From positions 868,001 to 932,000 of the forward strand of contig JAHREC010000062.1 in assembly GCA_020081605.1 (NCBI GenBank): a stretch of 64,000 nt of DNA, read 5' to 3'. Made by a program: the position numbers and the translations under genes. The DNA comes from Albifimbria verrucaria. Taxonomy: Eukaryota; Ascomycota; Sordariomycetes; Hypocreales; Stachybotryaceae. The stretch's first letter is position 1, and every line of letters begins with the position of its first letter. The notes beneath the pieces are model-generated. The model searched no databases, was not told the origin of the DNA, and saw only the letters and a list, made by a program, of their open reading frames with translations. Of the stretch, positions 13,035 to 24,042 are shown one piece after another.

Positions 13035-13863
13035 TGTTTCGCCAGTGCTGGGTCTGGGCCTCCTCAGCTGAAAGATGCGCCAAAGTGGTTAAATGAGAGC
13101 ACGTGCAGTGGAGGACCTGAATCAACAGACAGCGGAAGAGAGGGGACTGCATCTTATAGGTCATTCTATCATATCATGTGATAAAATGTCTCCATGATAA
13201 TCCTACCTATTTATGGATAATGTCGCCACGCAAAATCAATGATAATTCCAAATCAACTTCTAAGGCTGAGAGCTGAACAATGGACCAATTAGAATTGCAT
13301 TATATATCCAAATATAACGCCCCTATCTTTTCTAACCAAAGCAACAAGGGAAGAAATATACAAAAACTATTTGGATCAGAGGGAGTAGCAGCATTTGAAG
13401 CAGGGCTGGATATATCGCCAAAGCAAACCACCCAGTGTGGTAAAAGACCAGATCGAGGGGTGTGTCTAAATGGGAATGAAAACAATACTTTAAAAGCTCT
13501 TATATTAGATGTCAATGATGTGTTTTGAGCCTTTCTATGAATGTAATATCCCCTTTTGTCTTTTTACACGGCAATGTTGAACACCGGGCCAAGATTCTAA
13601 GGCTTATGCTTGCTGATCTCACTGTTAACGAGGCGCAGAGAATCCTTTACTATTCCTTATGCCTCTATAAACAACATATAGCCGAGAAATTCATGAAATA
13701 ACGTTGTGACGATCTGAGATGTACGGTTTTACTGGGACGTAGTATGTGGCCATGGCAGACATAAATACCAGATCCCTTCTTGCTTGAATATGCCCAGGCA
13801 ATCCAATCTCTAGCTCTATTTCTTCATAATATTCCGTTGTTTCATTCTATCTCCTTATCAATC
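13035..13863. other. AT-rich intergenic region with promoter of the secreted-protein gene
   Basis: No supportable gene. An 82-codon open frame at 13280-13528 lacks recognisable features. A TATA-like ATAAATA at about 13761 lies roughly 100 bases before the ATG at 13864 and is a plausible core promoter. Confidence 0.4.
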
Positions 13864-14771
13864 ATGATGTTCAATAAACTATCTTATACGCTTGTTTCTG
13901 CTATGAGCCTCTGCTATGTTGGCGTGATGGCTTTCTCTGACGGCGACAATGTCGTGGAAGACCCTGAACAGGGAAAGGACCTCACTGTTGAGAGAGGAAC
14001 TATAATTGGTCGTGAACAAGACTCACTCTACACCCAAGGCCTGGCTACTTGTGTCGGAGCCGGAGCTGTGAACGTTGGTGAAGGAATGGTAGAGTATAAC
14101 AAGGTATGTACTTGAGAGATGTCGTTTTTTCAACTTCCTGAGAAGACGAATTTCTCTGGTATTGTATCTAGCTAAACTTTCTCCCCAGGTTCTCGGACAC
14201 ATAAGGTGTGATGACGCTGGCGCTCTCCTTGAGGAATGGAAAAGAGAGGTGGAGGATATCTTTCCCTTGACCTACGCGTTGTTATCAGTGTAGTCAACCC
14301 AAACATTCTCGACGAGGCCGTGCGTGATGCTCAGAGAGAGCTGAATCGTGCCTCTCTCATAAGCGCGCTTACGCTTGTCGGAGAGAATGAAACCTGGAAA
14401 GTATTTCCTGTCCAGAGGCAAACTGTCGATGGACCTCTACCTCTCGGCAGCTTCAAGATTGAAAAAGATCGGACATTTAATATAGAGGGCCAAGTGGTGA
14501 TCCCACCCACGGCACCAACACTCAACGTACCATGCTACTGGCCCATTCAATACACGCCAGCGAATGCACCTGACCAGACCCGAGAAGAGATGATGGAACT
14601 TGCCGACAAGATATGCAGAGATGCTGACGGATGCCGAGACAAGCCGGGTTCAACAGCTTACTGTGTCCCTGATGCAGATCCTTCTTATGGGTAAGTTTCT
14701 TGGTCCGACGGTTTCCTGTGATTGCTGACAGAAACCTCTTTAGACATTGTATTTGCCACTTTGACGAGTAA
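13864..14771 (+). CDS. secreted cysteine-containing protein, candidate effector, one frame break
   Basis: ATG 13864 opens a classical signal peptide (basic start, hydrophobic stretch LSYTLVSAMSLCYVGVMA). Exons 13864-14103, 14189-14690 and 14744-14771; introns 14104-14188 (GTATGT...CCCCAG) and 14691-14743 (GTAAGT, branch GCTGAC, TTTAG). In exon 2 the frame breaks at the CCC run 14264-14266; one extra C continues it as IFPLDLRVVISV. The mature part is about 220 residues with around nine cysteines, including a terminal CIC four residues from the end. No catalytic domain is recognised. Small size, secretion and paired cysteines fit apoplastic effectors or antimicrobial secreted proteins; neither is proven. 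The third exon is only 28 bases. Confidence 0.65.
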
Positions 14772-15192
14772 AGATATTGTGCTGCTTCGGTATGGTGAGG
14801 AATTTAGGTAAAGGTATACGAGGTTTTTGGAGGAAATTATGTTGTCAAATTCGAGAAGCTAAGCTGGAGAAAGCTCCAGTGATTCAAGCTTATGAGTTCC
14901 ATTCAATGTCATGTATTGTGGTTTTGCTTGTTGGAAAGTATTTGTAGAGGAACACGTATGCTACAAAATACGTGTTTTTATCAGTTCCCTTACGGAGCAT
15001 GTTGATATAGTGGTAAATAAACCTTTGCTTTCACTTATTGCTTTCATGACACGAGTTCCTCCGAAGTGTTTGGCAGCTCGAGGCTCAAAGTATCATGTGT
15101 TATTCCCTGATTACAGAAAACACTTTTGGTCAGATTCGTTAGTTATCAAGATTTATAACGAGATTGTTGAGTCTGATCCCCATCAACATTCA
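14772..15192. other. convergent intergenic region
   Basis: 3' flanks of two convergent genes. A 103-codon open frame at 14911-15222 overlaps the 3' end of the opposite gene and has no supporting features. Confidence 0.4.
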
Positions 15193-16042
15193 CTAAGATG
15201 CTGCTCCAAACTCTTTCATTGACGCCTGTCCAATCTGAACTAAATCTTCGTTCAATAATGTATCCTTATCGGCGCCATTGATGCAGGATGCCAGCAATGC
15301 CGCCGAGATCTCCGTAATATGAACTTTAGGTAAACCGATAATGGTGCGTGCAATAGCCCCGAAAAAGCCCAGCATGAAGTCAGTCCGGCCAGGAGCATCT
15401 ACAATGCCAGGACGAGCAATAACGCTGACAACACGACCGTTGGACTGCTTGGCAAAGTCGAGGACATGGTTCTCACATTCGCCCTAAAAATACGGGCTCA
15501 GTTAGCTTCGTAGCCTTTAAAAATAAGAAGAGATACAAATCACCCGCATCAAACAAAATTCTGGAAGCACCATGGGCCGTTTAGTCTGGTCACGCTCAGC
15601 CTTGGCCCCACTGATGTAAGTGAACCGAAACGGTGAATTGGCGCTGGCGGCAATCGTTTTAAGACCATAGACAAGATAGTCGAAACAAATGTGTCTCGAT
15701 TCCTCCAAAGTCATGGTCTTGAGTTGCGAGGGCGTCGTGCCAATCGTCCTATCGCGTACGCGCCTTGGTCAGCATGCAAAGGGCACCATTCCAGGAGCCA
15801 AACTACCAAATGCAAGCATCGGCGCCTTTGACTTGCTGCTTCACTTCATCCGAGTAGTTTTCAAAATCAGCAATGATCGCTGATTTCAACTTGGAAGTAT
15901 CGGCATTGGGCCCTAGATTTGACGGCACAGGGGTTTCGCGTCGCGCAAGACCGATGATTGACGTGACAGTAGGAGCAGAAAGAGCCCCACGGATGATTTC
16001 AGCAGCCACAAGGCCCGTAGAACCAACAATTACAAGTTTCAT
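15193..16042 (-). CDS. small NAD(P)-binding Rossmann-fold protein (NmrA/HTATIP2-like)
   Basis: ATG 16042 followed at once by KLVIVGSTGLVAAEI, a glycine-motif dinucleotide-binding site (GxTGxxx). Exons 15807-16042, 15544-15748 and 15193-15483; introns 15749-15806 (GTAGTT...GATAG) and 15484-15543 (GTGATT...TTTAG). The joined protein is about 240 residues, the size of short 'nucleoside-diphosphate-sugar epimerase-like' proteins, with a FTYISGAKAE strand in place of the usual YxxxK catalytic pair, so redox activity is uncertain. No frame breaks. An in-frame upstream extension to 16300 exists but is not credible because the nucleotide-binding motif normally starts the protein. Ends KEFGAAS. Confidence 0.75.
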
Positions 16043-17536
16043 GGTATTGATTGAACAGAACAGGTTACTTGAAGCCTGGAAGATAGAAGTACGGGCGAAA
16101 TGAGGCTGAGGACGGAGGGGAAAGGAAGCGCCAGGCAGGCTTCCCCAAACACAGGACTTAGCTGCCAACAGAGATAGTGCCAAATACTGACAGTACGGTG
16201 TGCTAGTAGTGTGTGCCCAAGATGCCATTCTTTTGGCCCCAACGATGATTGGGATGCATGACGCAGGCTGACACCTTCTGCTCAGGCCAGGGAGAACCAA
16301 CAGTTAATAAATACACCCTCTGCGCCAATGGGGCCAACAAAGCTCCTGCTTTAGCATGGGGATTGGGAAAAGAAATGGTGCCGCTCAGATACTGTAAGCA
16401 TAGTCTGTAGTGCCTGGCCACCCACATGTGAGCGAGGCCTTGTTCTTATCGCGGGCTACTACGCGTCGAGGCTGCCAAACATGGCTATGGATGTTTTATA
16501 TGGTATTTTATCTGAAAGCTGCTTTTTGAGGGTAAATGTACCAACGAGTTTACGAGAATAGCGCGGCTGGTGTTTGGTAGAACCTCCAAGATAGTGATAG
16601 TGATTGCCATACTGAGTGCCAAGGCTAACACCACCTGGATGATTACTGAGAAACAAACTTGAGATAACTGACCAAATTTTTGGAGGGTATGAAAGAGTGC
16701 ACGTCGAACCCATTGAGTTCTACGCCGCCCTATTCCTTTAATGACTGGAAATATTGATGTCTCGGTCAACACAGATGGAACCCATGGGAATCCACGTTGC
16801 CTTCGTCTGCTTTGCACGTTGAAAAGGTTCGTGAATAATAGTGCTCAATTCACCAGGAGTGTAGAGCTTGAATGGAATATTGGTGTTTCTTTAATGCATC
16901 TGCTCCCCATATCGCACAGTCTTTTAGCAAGCGGCTCGTGCCGATCGGCCCAGATCTTCAAAGACCCTTTCTCTTGTCATCGTTTGCTTCTCGCGTGTGG
17001 TTCAACGCCCGCGAGACCTATGTTCCTTGTACCCCGCATGGCAAGGCCACTTACGCAGTTGGTTCAAAATGAGGCTAGATGCCGGCTAGTCAATAGCTAT
17101 CGTTGCATATAACGATCGTTAAGATACTTAGTAATCCGATGCTACATCCTGCACGCCTGGTCTTTCATGTTTACCGAACCTGCAGTTGGTTTGAGATTAC
17201 CGAATGAGTAATGTGTGTGCTAACCCATGCAGCTCCGCTGTGATTGTTCATTGTCAGACCCAACAACTTCTCGCTTACCCAGCTCAGCTAAATTCACACT
17301 CCTCATGGCTCCTCTCTTTCTCCGCGCACATAAGTAAAGGGACTAGACAAACATTTCAGAGCCCCAGATTGACACACATTTCTCCAATTTAGTACCTTCT
17401 GTATACACGTACACTCATTGAGTCAGTGCTCTAAAGCGTGGTGGAGGCATAGCATACTTGTACGCCCCCACACGCAACTTCGGACCACACCTTTATACCA
17501 TCCTGTGATTAGAGAATCAACCAGTCTGGGGTTATC
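16043..17536. other. intergenic region (divergent promoters)
   Basis: Upstream regions of the minus-strand Rossmann protein and the plus-strand propeller gene. Several short open frames without domains. Nothing else recognised. Confidence 0.45.
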
Positions 17537-18583
17537 ATGGTTTTACTGTTCAACCTCGGCCTGCTGGCCTCCTCCTTGCTCGCGCTTTCGACTTCAGCAT
17601 TCGGCCAGCCCCTTGCTGCTCTGGATTGGCCCCAATCGTCAGCACAACAGTCTACAAGCTCTGTTTCTCTTATCTTTGAGTTTCAGAACAGCACATTCAT
17701 CGAAAATCTCATCGTTCTTCCTGACGGAAAGATAATTTTCACGACATTTGGTTCCGGTCTTCTTCGAACCATTGACCCCAAAGTTTCTCGTCCCTCAGCC
17801 CGTATCCTCACCTCTATCTCGGACGTTACTGGATTTACTGGACTTGCACATCTGCCGAATCCTGATCATTATGCCGTCACTGGGGGTAAACATACCCTTT
17901 TCGCATTCGAGCGCGGCTCTATGAAGGTCTACATCGTCAGCATTGCGTCTGGCCGTGTCGTTGATACAATTTCTGTGCCAGATACCACTATGATGAACGG
18001 ATTGGTCTCGATTCCGTCTCGTAAAAGTATACTGTTAAGCGCCGACTCCTTGGCTGGCCGCATTTTGCGGGTTGATGCCTTTACACGCAAGGTCAGTGTC
18101 GCCTTTTCAGACCCGGAACTTGGGCCTCCTCCTGAGGGCTCTGGGTTTCAATTTGGTGTCAACGGTATACGCATTCGTGACCAGTATCTCTACTTCACCA
18201 ACTCTGGGAGGGGCACGTTTGGCCGTGTGCGTATCGATGACAAAGGGAACAAGGTGGGCGAAGTTGAAATCATCGCTCGATTGTCTACGCCTACGAGCAT
18301 GTCCAATGCTTATGACGACTTTGACTTTGATCGCGAGGGCAATGCTTATCTATCGTTGCACTCCTCTACTGTTATCAAAGTGTCACCATCTGGCCAGCAG
18401 ACCATATTTGCTGGTGGTCCTGGGACTGAGGCGTGTGATCCAGCTGTTTTGCTCCGAGATCCCACATCTTTAGCATTGAATGTGGATGGTAAGTCCATTT
18501 ACATATCAACCGGTGGCAATGGTAATTGGGGTTGTGATCAAGTTTTGGGTGGACAGATCTTCGAGGTTCGTCTTAATTGTTGA
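17537..18583 (+). CDS. secreted SMP-30/gluconolactonase-like beta-propeller
   Basis: Single-exon gene of 348 residues with an N-terminal signal peptide (MVLLFNLGLLASSLLALSTS, then AFGQP). The body shows repeated propeller strands typical of fungal SMP-30-like six-bladed proteins: FIENLIVLPDGKIIFTT, GFTGLAHLPNPDHYAV, NGLVSIPSRKSILLSADS, FGVNGIRIRDQYLYFTNSG, and a closing SLALNVDGKSIYISTGG. Family members are lactonases or calcium-dependent phosphotriesterase-like hydrolases; many secreted fungal ones lie near specialised-metabolism genes and have no proven substrate. Two cysteines near the end (EACDP, WGCDQ) and the terminal Cys could form disulphides outside the cell. No frame breaks and no introns. 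Confidence 0.8.
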   Translation: MVLLFNLGLLASSLLALSTSAFGQPLAALDWPQSSAQQSTSSVSLIFEFQNSTFIENLIVLPDGKIIFTTFGSGLLRTIDPKVSRPSARILTSISDVTGFTGLAHLPNPDHYAVTGGKHTLFAFERGSMKVYIVSIASGRVVDTISVPDTTMMNGLVSIPSRKSILLSADSLAGRILRVDAFTRKVSVAFSDPELGPPPEGSGFQFGVNGIRIRDQYLYFTNSGRGTFGRVRIDDKGNKVGEVEIIARLSTPTSMSNAYDDFDFDREGNAYLSLHSSTVIKVSPSGQQTIFAGGPGTEACDPAVLLRDPTSLALNVDGKSIYISTGGNGNWGCDQVLGGQIFEVRLNC

Positions 18584-19453
18584 TGCGACGATATGTGAGC
18601 ATTATATATGCTAGACTATGTCCATGAAGCTACAGATAATTTAATAGAAGCCGCCAACTCTCTTTATCAATGGCTCATACAACCAATACACATTGAATAA
18701 ACACGGCGTGGTAATTGATCACTTCTGAAACCATAAACGAAATATTCGAATTGGCCCATAACCATGAACGTAGCAATTCAGAAAGCAGGCAACTTTGACA
18801 TGGGAGCTGGCTCTACGTGAACGTTCATCGCCATTTACGTATGTGTTAATACAGGCTATAAAAAGTGAAGGAAACGTTATAGCTGTGAGATGTAAGGTCG
18901 TTTGGGAAGTGAACAACAATCTCATGGCTGATTGAACAAATACATGATCGTCAAACCAATCGAAACTTCAACAAACTCGGTCAAAAGCATGCCATTTTGT
19001 GGAGCAGCGGCTCGCCTCGCTGCATGTGAGCACCTCGCCTCCGATATCGAGAGGCTGCTCAACGATAGGGACCTACTATATTTCGAACGCTCCGAGTGGT
19101 CAAGGCCAGCATCCGCCACCGTATCATTACAGAATCAGCCAGCCAGTCAAACGATATCAGCAGGTAACCGGTGATGCGGCTCAAGTTACCCCTCTTTTTC
19201 TTTTGAGGCGTGCTCATCTGCTGCAGCAAGCCAATGCTTTGGCTCAGGCGGCAGGCTTGCAGCCCATCCCATGGTGTCCAGAATTGCTGAAAGGAGAATT
19301 AAAATGCTTGCCGGACGCCGCTCCACGCTCTAGACTTGAATCCCATATACGCAGACTGTTGGTATTTTTATCGGTGGCTAGCTATCACCACCTGTTAGCT
19401 CCAAGCGTTACAGATAATTGAATGAAGAGCTTTGAAGCAGAGTAGTCGGAATA
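18584..19453. other. intergenic region with uncertain short frames
   Basis: Two overlapping open frames (18932-19174 and 18999-19421) contain hydrophilic sequence without a recognised domain; possible splice sites exist, but I cannot build a convincing gene. Otherwise nothing seen. Confidence 0.35.
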
Positions 19454-19820
19454 ATGGCGGAAGAAGATTATCTCAATTCCTACCTGTTGCGCAAGGATGA
19501 CCTAGAGAATCACCTGAAGTTGATATTCCCCGGCCAGGAGAGTCAAATCTCGGTCACGGTAAGTCGCCTCGTCATACCTTAGCACTTCTGCCTTGGCCAT
19601 TGTGACGCAGAGTGTGCATGCTACTGACGCAGATAAAGCTAATGGAGGATCGATATCGCCTCAAGATCCCTAGACAGTTGACACAGGTATATACCGGCCC
19701 CTATTACTTAAATGCGTTGCGCTTGGATCAAGAATTTTGGTGAACTGACACTTGGTTCTGGAGCAGGCTGAGAAGAACTACATTTTTGACTACGTGCGTT
19801 ACGAGACAGCCACCACTTGA
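19454..19820 (+). CDS. 70-residue three-exon hypothetical protein
   Basis: Not visible as a long ORF. Exon 1 19454-19558 (ATG, 35 codons), intron 19559-19632 (GTAAGT...GCAG), exon 2 19633-19686 (18 codons), intron 19687-19766 (GTATAT, strong branch AACTGAC, acceptor GCAG), exon 3 19767-19820 ending TGA. All junctions are phase 0 and the three exons stay open, which is unlikely by chance together with the branch site. The protein is charged, begins MAEEDYLNSYLLRKDDLENH and ends YIFDYVRYETATT; no signal peptide or membrane segment. I recognise no family. Confidence 0.5.
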
Positions 19821-20347
19821 ATGGGAAGTTCCGCGCCCCATTCTGGGCAAGGCGCTCAGAGTCTAATTGTGGGCTTAGGGGTTCCGAGTCGTATTCGTTG
19901 CGACTTTACGTTATATGAGGTTCATGGCATGTTGAATGGGTGAGAGCAAGGGCAGCTTCCTAGGCTGCTCAGAGAAAGCTATGGGCTCAGGTACAAGGCT
20001 TTGAACGAAATACATGACCTGTAAAGAAACAACGCTACCTTCTCTGAACCACCAACCAGATCACCCGTACCACCAACTCCCATGGCCAGGCTCATTGCGG
20101 GGTTTTTACGCAGCCCATCACTGCGCCAAGCTAGCCACACCCACTTATTGCACCTTCTTTTCATTTACCAACCTTATCTACAACCAGGCTTCGCATAATC
20201 GTTAGGAGTTTTTTTAATTAAGCTCTTTGTTATCGGTATCTATCTTCAAACTGTTATCTAGCTACGCACATATAAAGAATAGTACGTCTCCGATCGACTG
20301 GGGTTCATGCGCAGTTGAAGCACCTCAACTGTTCGAAAGATTTAGAC
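19821..20347. other. intergenic region
   Basis: No gene or repeat recognised; short open frames only. Confidence 0.4.
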
Positions 20348-22106
20348 ATGGCCGGAACGGCGTCGTTGGGAGATCCTAAGGTGTATGGTACAAGAAACTT
20401 TTAAGGTTTCAAGCGTCAAGGCATCAATTCGAGAGCTACCCTTTGAACCTGCTGCGGACCGACTTATTTGCTCACGAGCTTGAAGCTTATCAAAATAAAG
20501 TGGTTGCTAGAGAAACAGATACATTCCACCCGAGGCACCGCTCTGTTTATGTCTTGAGTTACTCGAGAACCACTAAACGTTGAGACTTCTGTCCTGCATG
20601 ATAAATTTGGAAAAGCCATTGTCTTCTAACTGTTAATTAGAGTTTGCACTCTCATCAAAAGGAGCAAATGTGGACCAATTATTAGAAGAACACATGAGTG
20701 GAAATAGCAAAGACCCACCATGTCAATACATGTAAGGCCTCTTTTCTTTGTCAGTTTAAGCCAGCAATTCTGAGCTGCTCGGGCATGATGTATCTGTCTT
20801 GAGATGTAACATGCAATATAGGTTCATCCACGCCCGAAATTCAAGAGACCCGCTTAGTATAGGCAAAGGGCAGCTTCTCTATGCACTAACACATTTCCAG
20901 GCGATGCCGGCCTTTCTTAACCATGCTCTTACTTTTTGTAGAAGGGAAGAGCCGCACCTACAGGCGACATTTTGCTACGAAGACCACTTGTCAGAACACA
21001 GTCAGACATTACGCATAGATGAGTTAGGCAGATCGGAGTTCCAGATCCAGCACTGCTTCAACCTTGTTGGGTTAGAGTATGGAAACAAGAGTGACTCATG
21101 GCCATGGCTCATAAGACAGACGGCTGTACATTTCTCATTCGATCTCTTAGGCGGCCAGGCATCCTGGATCATCTTAAAAGCGAACGCAATTTTTCGCGAA
21201 CGCCTGGTAAGAGATGTGGATGCAGACTCGGACCGCAGACAGTTGGATGATATAAGCACCACCGAGGGATCGTTTTCGCTAGCCCTGAGGACACACCTGC
21301 TCATCTTTGCCTGGTGCGTCGAGAACTGGTCGAACTACATTGGATTCTTGGAAAAGGCTGTAGAACGGCCTTCGGCGCTTACCAGGGGCAGTCCAATAGC
21401 GGAAATGACCACTGAAGCAGTCGTCTCACGGTATCAGGCACTTAACTCTCCCATCCATAGTCGACAGACTACAACCACCTCAACTCAAGGCCTGTTGCCT
21501 CGTGCTAGCAGTTTCCGCAAATTCTTTGGGATACCGCAAAAGCCAGTGAATGAATCCCCCAGCCTAATCCTACTGTAGCCACCGATGACAACGAGCTCGA
21601 GATTGAACAATTGTTTCCTTTCGACCAACTCCAGAAATTACATCGGAATCTTGTCCGTCTTGAAGATGCGAGCGGCGTCATTGACCAAGATAAGAAGGTT
21701 ATCGAAAATATAATTCAGCGTTTTGAATGCTTGAACAGCTCTACAGTATTCATTTCATATGTTAAAACAGATAACATCAACTTTGATCGGTTTTATCAAC
21801 GAGCTCGTGCATGCGTGCAAGAACTGGAAAATCAACTGGCTCGCTTGAGAGCTATAATAAAGGATCTTGATAAAGTCATTTCACTGGTTAGCATATAGAA
21901 ACCCTCCCCTTCTCAATTACTTATCAGCGGCGCTAACTAGGACTCATCACTCCTTGATTTAGTATACTGGAATTCTTCAGTATAAGAACATGCGCACCGT
22001 CGAATACTTTGCTCAACAAATGAACATACTCACACAAGACATGCATGACATCGTGACCACTACCAGACAAGGGGCATTATCAATATACTCTCCTTTCCCG
22101 TTATGA
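20348..22106 (+). pseudogene. CorA-like transporter-domain protein, degenerate
   Basis: The fungal CorA-like N-terminal domain is recognisable in pieces: WYKKLLRFQASRHQFESYPL (20386 on), SVYVLSY, VLHDKFGKAIVF (about 20590-20630), FALSSKGANVDQLLEEH (20643 on), then after an intron 20732-20820 (GTAAGG...ATATAG) FIHARNSRDPLS and onward, with HFSFDLLGGQASWIILKAN near 21130-21180. One extra C at 21556-21560 restores the frame into the coiled region 21611-21898, and an intron from about 21891 leads to YTGILQYKNMRTVEYFAQQM. The C-terminal membrane helices (usually ..ITLFFLPGTF..) are shattered after 22106. A non-homopolymer shift near 20570 and an apparent 16-base insertion at about 20630 argue for true decay. 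Intact relatives occur next to fungal incompatibility genes. Confidence 0.6.
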
Positions 22107-24042
22107 CACTGTTACCTCCTAAGAACCTTTGTGTCTGCAAGATGCAGCCTGGCTTTTTGGAGGCAGGGAAACTTCATGTCTCGAGGGCTCTACGGGTTCC
22201 TACCCTTTCTTTAGTATTATCCTTCTCAAATCTGACGGAGACAACAGCACGACAACATCGATAGTGAATGTTCGTACACTGAGACGGTGAACATTGAGAT
22301 CCCGCTCACTGGAACCTTTCTTGGCCATCTACTTACTCTCATGACCTTCGTCCTGGCTATCTAGGATCTCGTGTACCTGCTTGGCCGGCGTCCGCGACGA
22401 ACTTTCGCTTGCAGCGGGATATATCATACAATATGGCAGAGATCGCTGAGAATAAGGAGGTGAAGGCATGCTTGCGAGTATATGAACGAAGAGAGAAGCT
22501 CAGACGTAATTTTGCATCTCGATAAAAGGCCAGCAAACTAACATGATGTGGTGGATATTGAGCAGATCTATCCTAAATTGTCGAAAGGATAGATTAATTT
22601 ACTACGGTATATCTTGAATATTGAAAGCCATGAATCGATTCGTAACTATTCTTGAGAATTGAGGTAGTGAAATTGACATACTTGATCCTGTCGTCATTTC
22701 AGTTTCTTCTATTCCAAGTCTGGAGATAGTAGTGTTAAGAAAGACATGGTAGGTCCCCTATTCCTCTCTCATGCGACGAAAGATTTGACAGGTGAAGCGA
22801 AAAGAATGGATATATTGAAGCCTAGAAATCGCATGCCGAGTAGGCGAACAAGGGTATCCAAAAGAGAAGCCCAGAGCCGTGAATAAGTCAGCAGGGACTA
22901 CTACCCTTATTGGGTTTTAGTTTGGAGACAATCTCAAAAAGATCCTTTCTCTTACTAAAGAGGCAACAATTTCCTTGTTTCTGACATTTTTGGCTCCTTC
23001 CCCATTCAAGGAGATAGGCTATCCCTCCTTACCTTATATAGGTATGTCTTGTATTGTAAATCTTTATGTGTATCCCCTTGAGGTCGGTAAGGTGCAGACT
23101 AAGTGGAAGCTCCACAAGGCCTGAGTCATATGTTGGCACATGTAGCGATTACTTGCACCCTCCTGGACCTGGATAGGGTATGACCGTTACGATGTGGCTA
23201 TGTATAAGGCTGGCCAATGATGATAGCTCTACCGACGGACACAATATACTAGGCCTTCAATGCTTCTAGTTTCTGTCCGGTTCCAATTGGTTGATTCCTT
23301 AGTGTGCTAACCTAGTATACACCTTATTGACCCCAAGGAGATGGAACTCGCGTTTTGGTGGAGTCATGCGGCGGGGGTCCTGGATAATAAGTTCCATTTC
23401 TGTCATCTTAAACAAGTGAGGCATATCCCAAGGTCCTCTTGGCACCATAGCTGCTGCTTAGCCACAACGTGCCTGATAATGAACGCCTCTTAGCACAGCC
23501 ATATTCCTCGCCAGCCTTGATCAAGCGGCATCTGACCACCCCTCCAACTCCTCGATTGATCGGCCAATCCGATTAGCCCAACTGTGAGCAACCAACAGGC
23601 AGCCATCCTATATCATTTCCCACAGCCCCGCTAAGCTGGGAGGTAGAGGAGACTTCGATAATCTAGGCTGAACGCTCCTAGTATCCTATGATGTTTTGTA
23701 CCCCTACATGAGACCCCTCTTGATGCCCAAGACGTGCTCCTATAGCGCCTTACCAACTAATATCGCGAATGGGTCTCACTTCAAGCTCCTAGTAGACTAC
23801 CTCAATAGGACGCCTTGTCGAAATAATTCAACCTGTGACTATTTGAGCTGACCAATCTGAGTCCAATTAAGGTTTTGTGTTGGAACAATGAACCATTGCC
23901 GGCTACGTGATTGGAGTGAGCTTCTCTGACTATATCTGCTCTCAATACCCGCTCCCTATCCAATCTCGACCCCGGCGTGGCGGCAGTCGCGTCACTTGTC
24001 GCACTTCACATACATCAAGTGGGACGTGATAACCATCCTGCC
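22107..24042. other. gene-poor region, possible degenerate mobile-element remnant
   Basis: About 1.9 kb without a usable gene. 22107-22300 probably holds the ruined C-terminus of the CorA-like gene. On the minus strand between about 23300 and 23460 there is a roughly 50-codon open stretch (starting MVPRGPWDMPHLFK). Many CCTAG/CTAGTA words recur at 23250-23820. I could not find terminal inverted repeats or a transposase motif, so a transposon is only suspected. Confidence 0.3.

Noticed and set aside
15803..16300. Upstream in-frame extension of the Rossmann protein
   Set aside because: The nucleotide-binding strand normally begins right after the start codon, as it does at ATG 16042.
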